Below are positions 42,601 through 54,336 of a stretch of DNA of 64,000 bases, piece after piece. The position numbers were made by a program, and so were the translations under genes. Below the pieces are notes generated by a model. The model was given only the letters and a program-made list of their open reading frames with translations. It had not been told where the DNA came from and ran no database searches. Location of the stretch: positions 744,001 to 808,000 of the forward strand of contig CAOLHI010000056.1 in the NCBI GenBank assembly GCA_948474755.1, written 5' to 3'. How positions within the stretch are numbered: position 1 is the stretch's first letter; the number at the start of each line of letters is the position of its first letter. This DNA is from Ctenosaura bakeri (lineage: Eukaryota; Chordata; Lepidosauria; Squamata; Iguanidae).

Positions 42601-45600
42601 ACATCTGTATCTATCGGCATCTATTTATTGTTGATTGGCATTAAGTTCCCTATCATCACCATCCTTTTGGAGGGAGGGATGCCACCTGTTCCTATCCTAT
42701 GAAGGATTCTAGTGATCCTGTGAAGGATGAAGGTTAAGATCCAAAGATGCATACAAACAAAAACCAACTGTGCGTGTTTATGGAATAGGAGCCAACTGTT
42801 TCCCCAGTCTTATTATTATTAAAGAGAGAGAGAGAGCAAACACTTCATCTTGTGCGTGTTTATGTCTGTGAGGATCAATTGTGAAACAAAACCCCATTTT
42901 CATCAGCAGCCCACTGGTCATGACTGCCCGCTTGAAATTCCATCGTCAGGAGAAGTAGCCGCAACTCAACCGAACAATCTCTCACAAAACATCTGCAGCC
43001 AACTGACCCTGGCCTTAACCTTTAAATCTATCTTTTCATATTCATCTCAAAAGACCTTGTCAATGGCCAAGGAGACTCAAGAAAGGGATTCTTCAACAAA
43101 CACACACACACACACCCATGCAAAAAAAAAAAAAAGATACAGAGGTAATTCAACCCAGATTAGGTGACAAGAGATAATACGGCTTGCTCATTTTTATTCC
43201 GCTGCTCAAACTGGAGTTGAATTCATTTTCACTTTATCTTTATTCATGTTATTTAAACATAACATTCATTAGGATTGTGAACTGCAACAGATAGAAAGGG
43301 AACAAAACTCCTCGCCAAATTTGGTGGGCATCTGTTCCTTCACTAGCCGGCCCTTTGCCAAGTCTGGATCGTGCCATTTCTCCCTCCCTCTTGCCTTTTT
43401 TCCGGGAATTTGTTTCAAAGTCGGTTCAACAGTTTATGAAAATGAACATCCATGCTGTCTGTGAACTGGCTGAAATGTGTCTTCCATCTTAGCAATGCTG
43501 TTTTTTTAAAAAAAAGAAAAGCTGAAATACCATGAACAGCGAAAGATCGACTGGGTGTGCCTCTAAGGAAAAAAGAAACCAGGAAACCAGACTCGTTGCA
43601 TTATCAAATGCACCAGGGAGTCCGAGGGTGCAATTCTGTTGCCCAATGAAAACATCAGTTTTAGAAAAGGGTACAGAGAAAACAAAGAAACTGGGGGTCA
43701 AAATATTCAGAAGGTGAACCTCAAACCTCCGTCTTTGAGAAACATTTTTCATCAGTATGTCCAATTGTCATCTATCTTGAGAAGTTTTCCCTCCAGCATC
43801 AGTCTGACACTGCCAAATGTTCCTAAAAACATTTCTTTAGGAACAAATCCTGATCATTTGAACAGGTTTTAATTCAAAATGAAATGCAAGAGAGATGAGT
43901 TAGATAGGAAATTGCAGTAGGGGACGGTTGGAACCAGCTAAGAATTCAGTCCCAAATATTTCCTACTCCGTAGGTCTTAATGATATCAACTGAAATGACT
44001 TCTTCTGGCTTGCCTTTAGAATTAGATCTTTAGATATTTCAAATACAGTGATGATGATGGTGGTGATGATAATGACAACACACAACATGATGTTCTGGGA
44101 GCTATTCCAAATGGAATGACAAAAAGTACCTGCATGAAATTGCAATAGACAAAACCGCCATGGCACAATTAGAAACAATGGCACTACTTCAAATGTTATT
44201 CAGTGATAATTTATTGATTCCTTAGATAGAATCTAAATTATTGATAATCCAGAATTCCAGCCAGTAACATCAGTAGACTGCAAAATCAAGAATAATGGTA
44301 ATTAATAATACCAGTAATGTGCACACAAAAAAAGAGAAAAAGATAAAAGAGTTTTTGGGTACCTTAAAGGCTGTCCCATATATTACTCTATATGGGTAAA
44401 AGTCCACTTCAGTTCATGACACAAATCTGTTAGCTGTCATGGCATTCTTTGTTGTTTTCATTGTCAAAGACCACTATGTCTACCATGCTAGAATTTATCA
44501 ATGTTAAGATGACATTTCTTGCTTTCCTGTACTGGGTGGAAACTATCACCTTGGGCCACAGTTTTGCCTCTACTAATGCAAACAGGAGATTTAGGAATCA
44601 ATGGAATGCAAGCATGCAGATGAGAAGGCAAGTTTTCGGCCTTAAAGCTTGTACGGCTGATTTTAGGAGCAATGGAAGGGACCACCTCTTTGCCAGACAG
44701 AAACTCTGAATAACAGGGTGAAGAAACATTGCTGGGGTGGAATGCTCAGCAGAGAAGAAACAAATACATTTTTCCATTTAATAACATTTAACAATATAAA
44801 GAAAGTGTACCTGAACGACAGAGGGCTCTGTCCAGAATGGCTATATGAATACTCAACCTTTGGGAACTTAAATTTAAACCCTCCAGAATATAAGGACACC
44901 TCGTACATGTATGAGATACAAAGTTAGAGTTGAATCTTTTCTACAAGATGGGAGAGTTTTGTTTCAGTTCATTTCTGACCAAGATTGACCAAAATTCACA
45001 CATTGCTTTGCTCCCAAGATGGACAGAATTTGAAATGTAAACAATCAAATTGGGATCAAAATGAAAAGAGGTAAATTTATTTATGCCAGTCCAGGCCTCT
45101 GAATGCTAAACTTTTAAAAGCCAGGGTCTGAATCCTTGTGAACGCAAGCAAGGTAGTACTGAATTAGGAATATCACATTTCGTCCTTAACAGCTAGAGAG
45201 CAGGGAGATCCAATGTGGGTTCTTTTTTTATGCTAGAAACAGACATACCCTCCATGTGTGGCTGCTGCAAATGAGGAAGGAGCTGTTTTCGTTCGTTTTG
45301 GAAGAATCTGTGAAGGTTTGCAGAACTCATATTTGAGATGGCAAGAACACGAGGAACAGAAAAAAAGTAATGTCAGAGAAAGCAAAATCCCTGATGTCTT
45401 GACCTGAGTGGTGACTTAGATGCTAGCAAACAGATCTTTGCAAGTGTGCATTAGCAAAAGAAAAGTATGTGGCTTCAAGAGTAATCACTACTGTTTAGCT
45501 GGATTTTCAGCTTCCGTTACAGATCTACTCAGTGTAAGTAAAATACCAGATTAGTCCTAAATGATTTCCTATTTCTCCTGGGCTTTAAGGATGCTGCACA

Positions 45601-48560
45601 ACTTATATGCACAGAAAGAGAGAAAGAGAGAGACTTCCTGTTCCTCCAAAATCAAAAACTTTCATAAGCATTCAAACAATAGCTGCAAAACTTCAGCATG
45701 GATTGGGAAGACAACTGCATTAGTGATGGCATGGATATTAGCCAATAGGCCCCCTCCATCCTTTCCCCCTGTTTGCGGGTATGTGTGAATAATTCTGGAA
45801 ACCCACTCAACCAGTTTCACCACAGATTCCTTCCCATAAAATATGGGTTTATTTACAGACCAACCAAGACCCTACCAAGCCATCTCAGTCGTTTCAAAAT
45901 GGTATGTCTTCCTTCGCTGTTATATTCATCATGCAGGTTGAGCTATCTGAAGGCAGAGCTGCATTAGGCCAGCAAGAAAATTTTTCCACAGGAACACTGG
46001 CAAAAGTCAGGTTGACTATAGCCTCTTATAAAGACGTATCGTTCAAGCCAACACAGTACAGGAGGGCTGCATTTGCTGCAAAATCCATCAACCACACCAG
46101 CCTTTCAGGCCTGAGGAATGACGCTACCTCGCTAGCTTCCGCCTTCATTCATTTCTTAATTGTTGATCTCTTTTACAGGACAGAAAAAAAAATGTCCCAG
46201 TGAATTTTGCTTACTCTCACCTACCATGACAAAAAAAAATTCCCTGCAAATTACCAGGACATTAATTGGGCTTTCTCTCCACACACCACTCCCTGCCATA
46301 ATATTTGCTTCTCTCTCATGCCTTCTGTGACCTTGCTGGGCACTTGTCTACATAGCGCTGACAATTTGCTAATGAACTGTTTTTGTTTTTAATTGCTTAC
46401 TTAATTATGAAGCACTAACATAATAGCATTTCTAATTTGTACCATAATTGTATGCAGAGATGAAATGTTAGTGTCCATCATCCGGCTGCCTTGTAATCGT
46501 CTCTTGTTCTTGGGGAATTTCTAAAGAGATACGTTCTCTCCAAGGAAGATGACTCCCCCCACCCAAAGAGTGTCTTTCTTTTTGCTCCTGTTTCAGAAGG
46601 AGCCTGCATTACAGGGGATGTTTGCAAGATATTAGCAGTCTTGGAATACCGCCTTTGCCAAATGACAAGTCAGTGGGGCAGGAGATGAGAAACAAGCCCT
46701 GGAAAATTCAGAGTAATTGTAATTGGCTTTTTAAAAACAACCACCACCACCACAAAATGAATGAACCATCAGCGAACAGTTGCATTGTTTGGTCAGTGTT
46801 TTATGTGCGCCTAAGAAAGTGAGAGGCACTGAAAAGGGACTAGAGGACGGGGCAGCACATTGATTCTTTAAAGAACCACCCTTGTGTCAAATTTGTGCAA
46901 AGTAGCAATTGTACCGAGAGGCTGAAAATCTGCCAGACCTCAGCCATGAACTGTATAGGTTGCAAGACGGTTTTGGACCAACATCTTTAACTGTGATAAA
47001 GTTGTATTCCCAGCCTTGAGAGCAAAGCTCTACTGTAGACCGTACCCAAGAGTTACTTCTGAACAAGCCTACGAAAGAGAAAGCAACAGATTTTTCTTGC
47101 AGAAATTTGGAGAAAAGAAATAGAAGGGGGAAAAGGAAAAGAAATGAAGACTCAAAAGACCGTTTTCCTTCTCATATTCTTCAGCAAAAACAGGGTGATT
47201 TAAAAATAAAAATAAAAAGAAGATTGTGGCTAGCCTTTTATCAATGATTTGTAAATACAAACCGGAGACATTATATTATTGACATAAGCCTCCGATAATC
47301 ATCACCACCCTCCCCAAAGATGGAGGCTGTATCTTGCCTATATAGCCAAACTGCAAAGTCTAATGAAGGAGAGGTTTAATTGCAGGCCTAAGCAAGAGAG
47401 ATCAAAACAGAGGAGCCGATCTATGTACATCCAAAATTGCAAGTATTGGCTTGCTTCATTGTCACCCACACAAAGACCTGAAGCCTAAAATCCCTCACTC
47501 AACTAAATTCTTAATAAGTAAACTGCGACTAACCCTCTAATACCAGATTTGTTAAACAATGTGATTTCAGCCCTGGCTATTCATGTACCTTGTACAAGTA
47601 AAATGACTGTTAAGGCTAAGAATCATGAAAGAGTCATTTTATATAGCTGCTAAATTCCCTTCAAATCTCCTTGCAACTTAACGAGTAAAGAAAGCTCAAC
47701 GTGTAATACCGGCTAATGTGGTTTATGCTGGAAAATACTATCAACCTATCTTTGTGCCTTATCTAAGCCTGGATAATACTTTGCCTTTATAGTAGACCCA
47801 GCCCCATTTTTTCCCCCAACTCTTGACTATGTATTTCCTAAAATCCTTTTGCAAAGAGTTAAATTGGATGTGAAATCTGTACTAGGCTCCGGCGTTCTCT
47901 TTGTTCTAAGACTAGCCGGCGAAGTCTTGCTTCTGTATCACTTTCATTGCCTTCTGATTGAGCCTGACAGTGTGACAGAGAATGCAATCCCAAACTGAAT
48001 GCAGGCCTTTTTCAGCCAAAATGCGCTCTGCTCCTTAGCCCCTGAGAAAATGAAGGGAACAGATGCCGGTCGCCAGCTTCCCTAACAAAGTCCTAACTTT
48101 GATGCAGACGGAGAGGAGGAGGGTTTGGGGGGGATGTATAAAAAGATTGCCTCCCTTCAGAAGACCTTGAAAGGAGCACAAAAGGAGAGGGGAGAAAGAG
48201 GGAAGTGTGGAAGGGGGGGCACGAGGAAAGCAGAGACTGGGATGTTTTAGGAAGCCACAGGACTTTTTAAAAGAAAATGTGTTGTTGCAGGAAAGGTTTC
48301 AGATCATCAGATTCCAGAACTCCAAGGGCTTTGGAAGGAAAAAAGAGAGGAAATAGACCAGCTGAAAAGATCCGGGTGTTGTTCTAAGAGGCTTTCTGGT
48401 CTGTTTTGCCATCTCCCCACTTCTCTAATCATGGTTCTGGGAACAAATAGGCTCAGAAATGGCTCTGCGTGGCTGGGTGTCTTGGTTTTGGAAAGTCAAA
48501 AGTAATACGTGTCAAAAGGAATAGACATCTGAAACTTGAATCTTGACGGTTAGTGCTAAC
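42601..48560. other. Long transposon-poor block, candidate conserved non-coding DNA
   Basis: About 6 kb in which I recognise no transposon, in sharp contrast to the flanks. AT-rich, with TAATTA/AATTAG words (for example 46385-46440), trinucleotide tract (GAT/GGT near 44048-44070), and a TATA-like GGGATGTATAAAAAGATTG at 48131-48149 followed by GA-rich sequence. Open frames up to 105 codons show no domain, and I could not frame any exon between convincing splice sites. Confidence 0.45.
43100..43115. repeat. (CA)n short microsatellite
   Basis: Eight CA units, followed at 43122 by an A-run. Confidence 0.8.
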
Positions 48561-48660
48561 AAGAGTAGCACTAACCTACATGCAGATTCCACATTCAGCA
48601 ATTGATTAAATGGGTCTACTCAAGTTGGGACAATTATGATTCAGAATGAATGAATGAATG

Positions 48661-48684
48661 AACACACACACACACACACACACA
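48661..48684. repeat. (AC)n microsatellite
   Basis: Eleven or so AC units preceded by (GAAT)n. Confidence 0.9.
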
Positions 48685-48873
48685 GGCCTCTAGTTGACAG
48701 TGCTAATCAGAGTATTTGTTGATTGTATCAATACACCTGTAATACTCATTTGAAGCCATCTACTCCTTGCAAATGCATTGCTGGAGAAGAGGTCCACAGA
48801 TACCATGGACTGCTGAAAAGACCAAAGAATAAGTCCTACAGCAAATCAAGCCTGAACTCTCCCTAGAAGCCAA

Positions 48874-49279
48874 GGCCATTTCTGCACGGGGCAAGGGAAT
48901 CGCCCCGCACCGCTACTTACCGGATCTTCTGGCTCCCTGGTCCGGTCCAGGCTGCTCCGGAGCAGTGCGTGCTTGCCACTCCGCACTGCTCCGGCCTTGA
49001 AAATGGTTGGTCGAAGGTCTCAACCAACCGCTGAAGCTCGCGAGCCTAAAGCCCGAATCTGCACAAGGGAGCAGGCTCACAGTGGCGCACTGCGTGCTTT
49101 TGAAAGATCTGATTTTTCCAGTCTTTCAAAAGCACTCTGGATGACCACTTGAGGCCGTTCCGGAGTGGGCCGAGGTGTGGATCTACATTAAGTAGTCCGG
49201 ACCCAGTCTGCTCCCAGGTGCAGACATCCTCCCTGGAGGACAGACTGCACCGTTTCAAATACCCCGTGCGGAAATGGCC
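48874..49279 (-). mobile_element. Family C MITE, copy C4 (nested in BovB)
   Basis: GGCCATTTCTGCACGGGG to CCCGTGCGGAAATGGCC with exact CAA on both sides. Minus strand carries CCGGTAAGTAGCGG near 48912-48925 and the AAAGACTGGAAAAATC hairpin near 49101-49131. Confidence 0.92.
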
Positions 49280-49471
49280 CAAGATGACTAAACTGAGGCT
49301 GTCTACTTTGGATGTATTATGAGAAGATAGAACTCATTAGAAAAGATGATGATGCTAGTTAAGTGAGAAGGCAGTAGGATAAGAAGAAGACTGCGTTACA
49401 GATGGGTAGACTCAATCAATGCAACCATCCCTGAATCTGCAAGACCTGAGCAGGGAGGTTGAAGATAGGGT

Positions 49472-49686
49472 GGCCCTGGTGGTGCAGTGCTTAAATGCCT
49501 GTACTGCAGCCACAACGTTGTGAGTTCAATCCTGCAGGGCTCCAGGTTGACTCAGCCTTCCATCCTTCTGTAGGTCAGTAAAATAAGTACCCAGCTTGTT
49601 GGGGGCAATTAGCTAACACACATTGTAAATCACTTAGAGAGTGCTTAGCACTGATAGACGGTATATAAATGTAACTGCTATTGCTA
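49472..49686 (+). repeat. Sauria-type tRNA-derived SINE (nested in BovB)
   Basis: GGTGGCCCTGGTGGTGCAGTG, TTAAATGCCTGTACTGCAGCC, GTGAGTTCAATCCTG (B box), TAAAATAAGTACCCAGCTTG, TTGGGGGCAATTAGC and GACGGTATATAAATG. This has the classic 3' end (CACTTAGAGAGTGCT..GGTATATAA), unlike the copies at 21785 and 40412. It sits in a BovB tail, its presumed partner LINE. Confidence 0.9.
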
Positions 49687-50039
49687 GGGTGACTTGCACA
49701 TCTCTCATCCACAGAGTTACCATACATTGAAATTGACTTGATGGTAGTTAACAGCAACAACAAACAAATCCAACAGCCAGTTGTAAGTCAGCACTTGGTA
49801 CATTTTGTCAATTCAGAAGGTCTACTCTAGTTGAGATTAACAATAGGATTCTGACCAACAGCTCGTTAAATTCAATGGGACTAAGCTTATTAACAAAATG
49901 AATGTCTCTAAGGCTATAGGTAAGGCACTAGTTTCAAGTGGGAAAAATCAACTGCAAATAGATAGGACTGGTGGCACCTAACCAGATTGTTCTAGCTGAA
50001 GCTTTTGTGGACTTCAGCCCACTTCATAAGTCATATCAC

Positions 50040-50508
50040 TGGTTTGAGAGTAGTACACATGAAAAGGACCTCAGTAGACCACAAACTAAACATCAGTCAA
50101 AAGTATGACAGAATTTTTTAAAAGGGCAACACAGACCTAGGCTGCATCAGCAAAACTATGAGGTCCAGATCAAGAGAAATAATGGTATCATTCTATTCTG
50201 CTTTGTTCAGATCTCACCTGGAGTACCATGTCCAGTTCCAGCCACCACAATTGAAGAAAGATACCAGCAATCTGGAAGAGTGTAGAAACCAAACCCTAAG
50301 AGGAATAGGTAAGCATATTTAGAATATTTAGAAGAAAAGAGGGAAGGTGACATGGTAATCATCTTTAAATATCTGAAGACCTCTTTTGTGGAAGATGAAG
50401 TAAGTTTGCTTTCTACTGCTCCTGAAAATAGGACTCAGACCAATAGATTCAAAATATAAGAAAGAAGATTCCGACTCAACCTTTGGAATAAATTCTGGAC
50501 AGTGCTAT
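50040..50508 (+). mobile_element. Old CR1 fragment
   Basis: ACATGAAAAGGACCTCAG, AGACCACAAACTAAACATC, GGCTGCATCAGCAAAACTATG, GGTATCATTCTATTCTGC and ATTTAAATATCTGAAGACC retain CR1 order with heavy divergence and deletions. Confidence 0.8.
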
Positions 50509-51004
50509 TCAAAACCCAGTGCATTTATTGTGATGACTTTGCATGCCCCCACCATGGCCAAAGATTCATGACTTCTCAGGGAATGATCACACAAGAATTG
50601 AGATTATGGCTTCATGCTTTTCCACGCTCTCTAAATAGGGAGCTTGAAGAGATAAATGTGCTGCCTTTTTTTCCAGTTCAGAGCTTGGGTCCTACTCATC
50701 ATTTGACAAATCTACTTGGTTCAGCACTTCTTCTTCATCAGCAAGTAGGTGTACAGTTGCAGTTTTAATCTTGACCCTTCTTGTCCTTCCACAACACAAT
50801 CACTTCATCTACCAAGGATGTGTAGGCACTCACAACACCAGCTAAAGTATATGGCCTAAGTCCAAATTTTAATCCCAACTAGGGCAGACCCACTGAATCT
50901 ATGGAACCTATATAACTGTTGGTTTGCCAAGGTCCTACTGAGTCAATGGGCCCACTCTTTATTATTGTTATGTTACGTTATTGTTAATATTATGTTGTTA
51001 TGTG
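50509..51004. other. No recognised feature
   Basis: Old repeat trace AATCTATGGAACCTATATAAC / GAGTCAATGGGCCCACTC near 50895-50955. An 88-codon frame at 50502-50768 begins in the CR1 relic and has no domain. Confidence 0.3.
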
Positions 51005-51545
51005 CCATCATGTTGGCTTCATACCATAGTGACCCTTTAAGTGGGAGACCTCCAAAAGCCCACATCATCGTCAACATCTCTGCTCAAGTCTTATAAACTT
51101 GATTGAATCTATGCCTTCCACTTTACTGAGCATTATTTTCTCCTCCAGTGAGTCATGTCTTGTCAAGTTATGTCCAAAGGACAATAGCCAGTCGCGTAGG
51201 GATGGAGGGGCGATGGGGTGGTTTGCCTCCCATGGCAATGTTTTTGGGGCATCCCCCTCATAGCCTTGTCTCCACGCACCTTGGCCCTGTCCCCTCCCAC
51301 CCCTCTTCCACACACTCCAAGCACCGCTGCTGACAATAGCCTCAGCTTAGTCATTTTGTCTCCTAGGCAGAATTCAGACTTGATTCTCTCTCAGACCCAT
51401 TCATTTGTCTTTTCGGTGGTCCATGGTAACCTTAGAACACTCCTTCACATTTCAAGTGAATCTGATTTCTTCCTTTCTGCTTCCTTCACTGTCCAGTTTT
51501 AGCATTCAACTATAGAAATTGGAAATACTGTGGCATAGGTGATTC
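51005..51545 (-). mobile_element. RTE/BovB-type LINE fragment, split by M2
   Basis: GCCATCATGTTGGCTTCATAC (tail side), CTTTACTGAGCATTATTTTC, GAGTCATGTCTTGTCAAG, TCAGCTTAGTCATTTTGTC, CAGACCCATTCATTTGTC and TCACTGTCCAGTTTTAG parallel the copies at 13655 and 18670. Minus-strand motif RHDSLEEKIMLSKVE is visible near 51110-51160. Confidence 0.78.
51189..51332. mobile_element. Small hAT-like MITE M2 (nested in BovB)
   Basis: 144 bp from CAGTCGCGTAGGG to AGCACCGCTGCTG with a perfect 8-bp duplication ACAATAGC (51181-51188 and 51333-51340). Internally similar in reverse to M1 (GGCAATGTTTTTGGGGCATC; GGTTTGCC). Confidence 0.9.
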
Positions 51546-51643
51546 TGGGTGATTGGATTTAAGTATAAGTGGGAGGGACATGGGTGTGCATATAAGCCCT
51601 GTCTCCATATTCTTGGCAGCAGTCAGTCTTCATGGTAGACTAT

Positions 51644-52102
51644 GGCCATTTCCACACGGGATATTTAAAACGGTGCAGTGCATCCTCCACGGAGGACATC
51701 TGCACCTTGGAGTGGACTGGGTTTGGACTACTTACTGTAGATCCTCACCTCAGCCCGCTCCAGAATGACCCCAAGTGGTCCTCCAGTGTGCCTTTGAAAG
51801 ACCTGATTTTTCCAATCTTTCAAAAGCATGGAGTGCACCACTGCGAGCCTGCTCCCTTGTGCAGATTCTCAGGCTCGCACCAATGTGAGCCTGCAATCTG
51901 CCAAGGGTGGGCTTTAGGCTGGCGAGCTTCACCAGTTGGTTGAGACCCACGACCAACCAGAAGCTGCCATTTTGGATGTTGGATCAGTACAGAGCGATGA
52001 CCACACACTGCTCCTCCTCACCCCAGACCAGACCGGACCACCAGAAGATCCAGTAAGTAGCAGCGGGGGGGGGCGATTCCCTCGCCCCATGCAGAAATGG
52101 CC
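51644..52102 (+). mobile_element. Family C MITE, copy C5
   Basis: GGCCATTTCCACACGGG to CCATGCAGAAATGGCC with exact TAT on both sides. Order: GCACCTTGGAGTGGACTGGG, CCCCAAGTGGTCCTCC, hairpin TGAAAGACCTGATTTTTCC/CTTTCAAAAGC, GGCTCGCACCAATGTGAGCC, CCATTTTGGATG, AGATCCAGTAAGTAGC (donor-like, about 52040-52060), GGGGGGGGCGATTCCC. Confidence 0.92.
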
Positions 52103-52500
52103 TATGACAGGCTGCCACAGGTTCTGCAAACATGTTTAGTAGAACATTGTTACAGATCTTTTGCAACCAGGACTCCTTGCTTATGAGGAGGCAGCCCACA
52201 AATGCAAACTGCCCATCCCTGCCTTAGGTAGAGGGAGGACAAGGACATCATCTGCTGAGAGCTGTGGAGAATGTTATTACGTCTCTTGATGCAGTGTCTT
52301 GACCACGGTTACCTGTTCAATCAATGTGGCATCAGTTGACTTTCTGTTCAGCTAAGCTAAATGAATTAACTGGGATGCATTCCTCAAGTCTGTTCTGGAT
52401 GATGAAACTATGCACAAGGCAAATGAAGAGTTTGTTAGATATGAGGGTAGTGGAACTTTCCTACTGCTGCTGTACCACGTCTTCCCAAATGTCTGATTAT

Positions 52501-52664
52501 GGCCATTTCCGCACTAGGCTGTTATAGCACTACTATTCCACTTTCAACATCTTGTGGAATCCTGGGGTTTGCAGTTTTGGGAAAGCCCGCCGGCAAATCC
52601 CAGAATTCCATAGAATGTTGAAAGTGGAATAATAGTGCTATAACAGTCTAGTGCGGAAATGGCC
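52501..52664. mobile_element. Family A foldback MITE, copy A17
   Basis: GGCCATTTCCGCACTAGGC to GTCTAGTGCGGAAATGGCC, exact TAT on both sides; symmetric subtype with short centre GGGAAAGCCCGCCGGC. Confidence 0.94.
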
Positions 52665-52691
52665 TATCTGACCTTCACAGCAATTATCTAA

Positions 52692-52887
52692 GGCCATTTC
52701 CACCCTACAGTGTTATAGTGCTATTATTTCACTTTCAAAATCCTGTGGAATCCTGGGGTTTGCAGTTTAGGGAGGAGCCTTTAGAATTCCCAGTCAGAGA
52801 GATCTTTGGCCTCAGGAAACTACAAACCCCGGAATTCCACAGGATGTTGAAAGTGAAATAATAGCACTATAACAGCGTAATAAGACC
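52692..52887. mobile_element. Family A MITE, copy A18
   Basis: GGCCATTTCCACCCTACAG to GCGTAATAAGACC, exact TAA on both sides; asymmetric subtype. Only 27 bases separate it from A17. Confidence 0.92.
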
Positions 52888-52890
52888 TAA

Positions 52891-53447
52891 GTTTCCAGTC
52901 TGCCTTGAACATCTGATGTACAACTCTACTGGAATGTCACTGTTGTTTTCTTCTCTGATTTTAACCCAAATGTTCTCAACCATCTTTCCAGGCAGTCGTT
53001 CCTGGCAGAGATAAGATCTGAACAAGCTTGGACTTCTAGCCACAACTAGGCTAAACATCTTTGATATCATGGCAGAGGACAAACACACTGTCTATGGAAG
53101 AGGACAGGGGCAGGCTTGTTTTTTCTTCTCTCAGACTGGAGATGGTAGCCGCCTTCCCACTCTATAGCACCCTGCCCTTCCACCTTCTTCTACAACATTT
53201 GCTTTCCCCTTTTAAACCCACCACTTTAGTGAGTAAGGGCTAAGCCTCTCTGGGCTTATTCAGAAAGATTTAACAATCTGTGGTAGTGTGTCTCTATCAA
53301 AAATGGAACTGAAGAAAAGTACTCTGCTGAGTCAGAAATTATGAAAATAGAATTCAATCTTGATTAAAACAACAAACAGGGAAAAGGTATTGAGTGTTAC
53401 ATGTATTTATGGACAAAATAGAACTTCCAAAAATGTCTAACCAGATT
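52891..53447. other. No recognised feature
   Basis: Nothing recognised between A18 and the CR1 copy. Confidence 0.3.
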
Positions 53448-54336
53448 CCATCTGATCAAATTTGCAGATGACACCAAATTGGAAGGGGTTACTAATACAC
53501 CAGAGGACAGGATCAAAATTCAAAATGAACTGGACAGATTAGAGAGCTGGGCCAAAGCTAACAAAATGAATTTCAACAGAGAGAAATGTAAGGTCCTACA
53601 CTTAGGCAATAAAAATGGAATGCACAAATATAGGATGGGAAACACGTGGCTGGATAACAGTACATGTGAAAAGGATCTAGGAGTCTTGGTGGACCACAAG
53701 CTGTCCATGAGTCAGCAGTGTGATGCGGCAGCCAAGAAAGCCAACGTGATTCTTGGTTGCATCAATAGGAGTATGGTGTCTAGATCGAGGGAGGTAATGG
53801 TATCACTCTATTCTGCTTTGGTTAGGCCTCATCTGGAATACTGTGTCCACTTCTGGGCACCTCATTTCAAGAAGGATATCAACAAACTGGAGCGTGTCTA
53901 GAGGAGGGCGACCAAAATGGTGAGAGGCCTGGAAGCCATGCCCTATGAGGATAGAGAGCTGGGTATGTTTAGTCTGCAGAAGAGAAGGTGAAGAGGGGAC
54001 ATGATAGCCATGTTTAAATATTTGAAGGAATGCCATATAGAGGAGGGAGGGGGCTTGTTTTCTGCTGCTCCAAAGACCAGGACAAGGAGCAATGGATTCA
54101 AGCTGCAGGAAAGGAGATTCCACCTGAACCTCAGGAAGAACTTCCTGACAGTCAGGGCTGTCCGGCAGTGGAATGTGCTGTCTCCATGGAGTGTAGTGGA
54201 GTCTCCTTCTTTGGAGGTTTTTAAGCAGAGGATGGATGGCCATCTGTTGGGAATGCTTTGATGGGTGTTCCTGCATGGCAGGGGGTTGGACTCGATGGCC
54301 CCCCGGGGTCTCTTCCAACTCTATGATTCTATGATT
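53448..54336 (+). mobile_element. Longest CR1 fragment, includes the catalytic FADD motif
   Basis: Begins with a frame reading IKFADDTKLEGVTNTPEDR; FADD is the YxDD-type active-site motif of the reverse transcriptase, so truncation lies just upstream of it. The frame stays open through [20 protein letters not shown] and [19 protein letters not shown] to a TAG at 53899 (GTGTCTAG, probably one base from CAG). A small deletion near 53955 and a TGA near 53990 follow, and the last segment from 54001 is open to the ORF2 stop. The tail is ACTCTATGATTCTATGATTC. Non-functional. Confidence 0.96.

Larger units (their letters stand above)
48780..49765 (+). mobile_element. RTE/BovB-type LINE 3' end, split by family C and a SINE
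   Basis: Host pieces: 48780-48873 (CTACAGCAAATCAAGCCTG, CTCCCTAGAAGCCAA), 49280-49471 (GATGACTAAACTGAGGCTG, TGGATGTATTATGAGAAG, GATGGGTAGACTCAATC) and 49687-49765 (tail GGTGACTTGCACATCTC, GAAATTGACTTGATGG, AACAGCAACAACAA). The middle piece encodes the LRLxxFxxxMRR-type C-terminus with stops. The AACAACAA-type end is the BovB tail. Confidence 0.8.

Noticed and set aside
53803..54318. 171-codon open frame on the minus strand
   Set aside because: It is the antisense of CR1 coding sequence; the same antisense frame appears at other CR1 copies.
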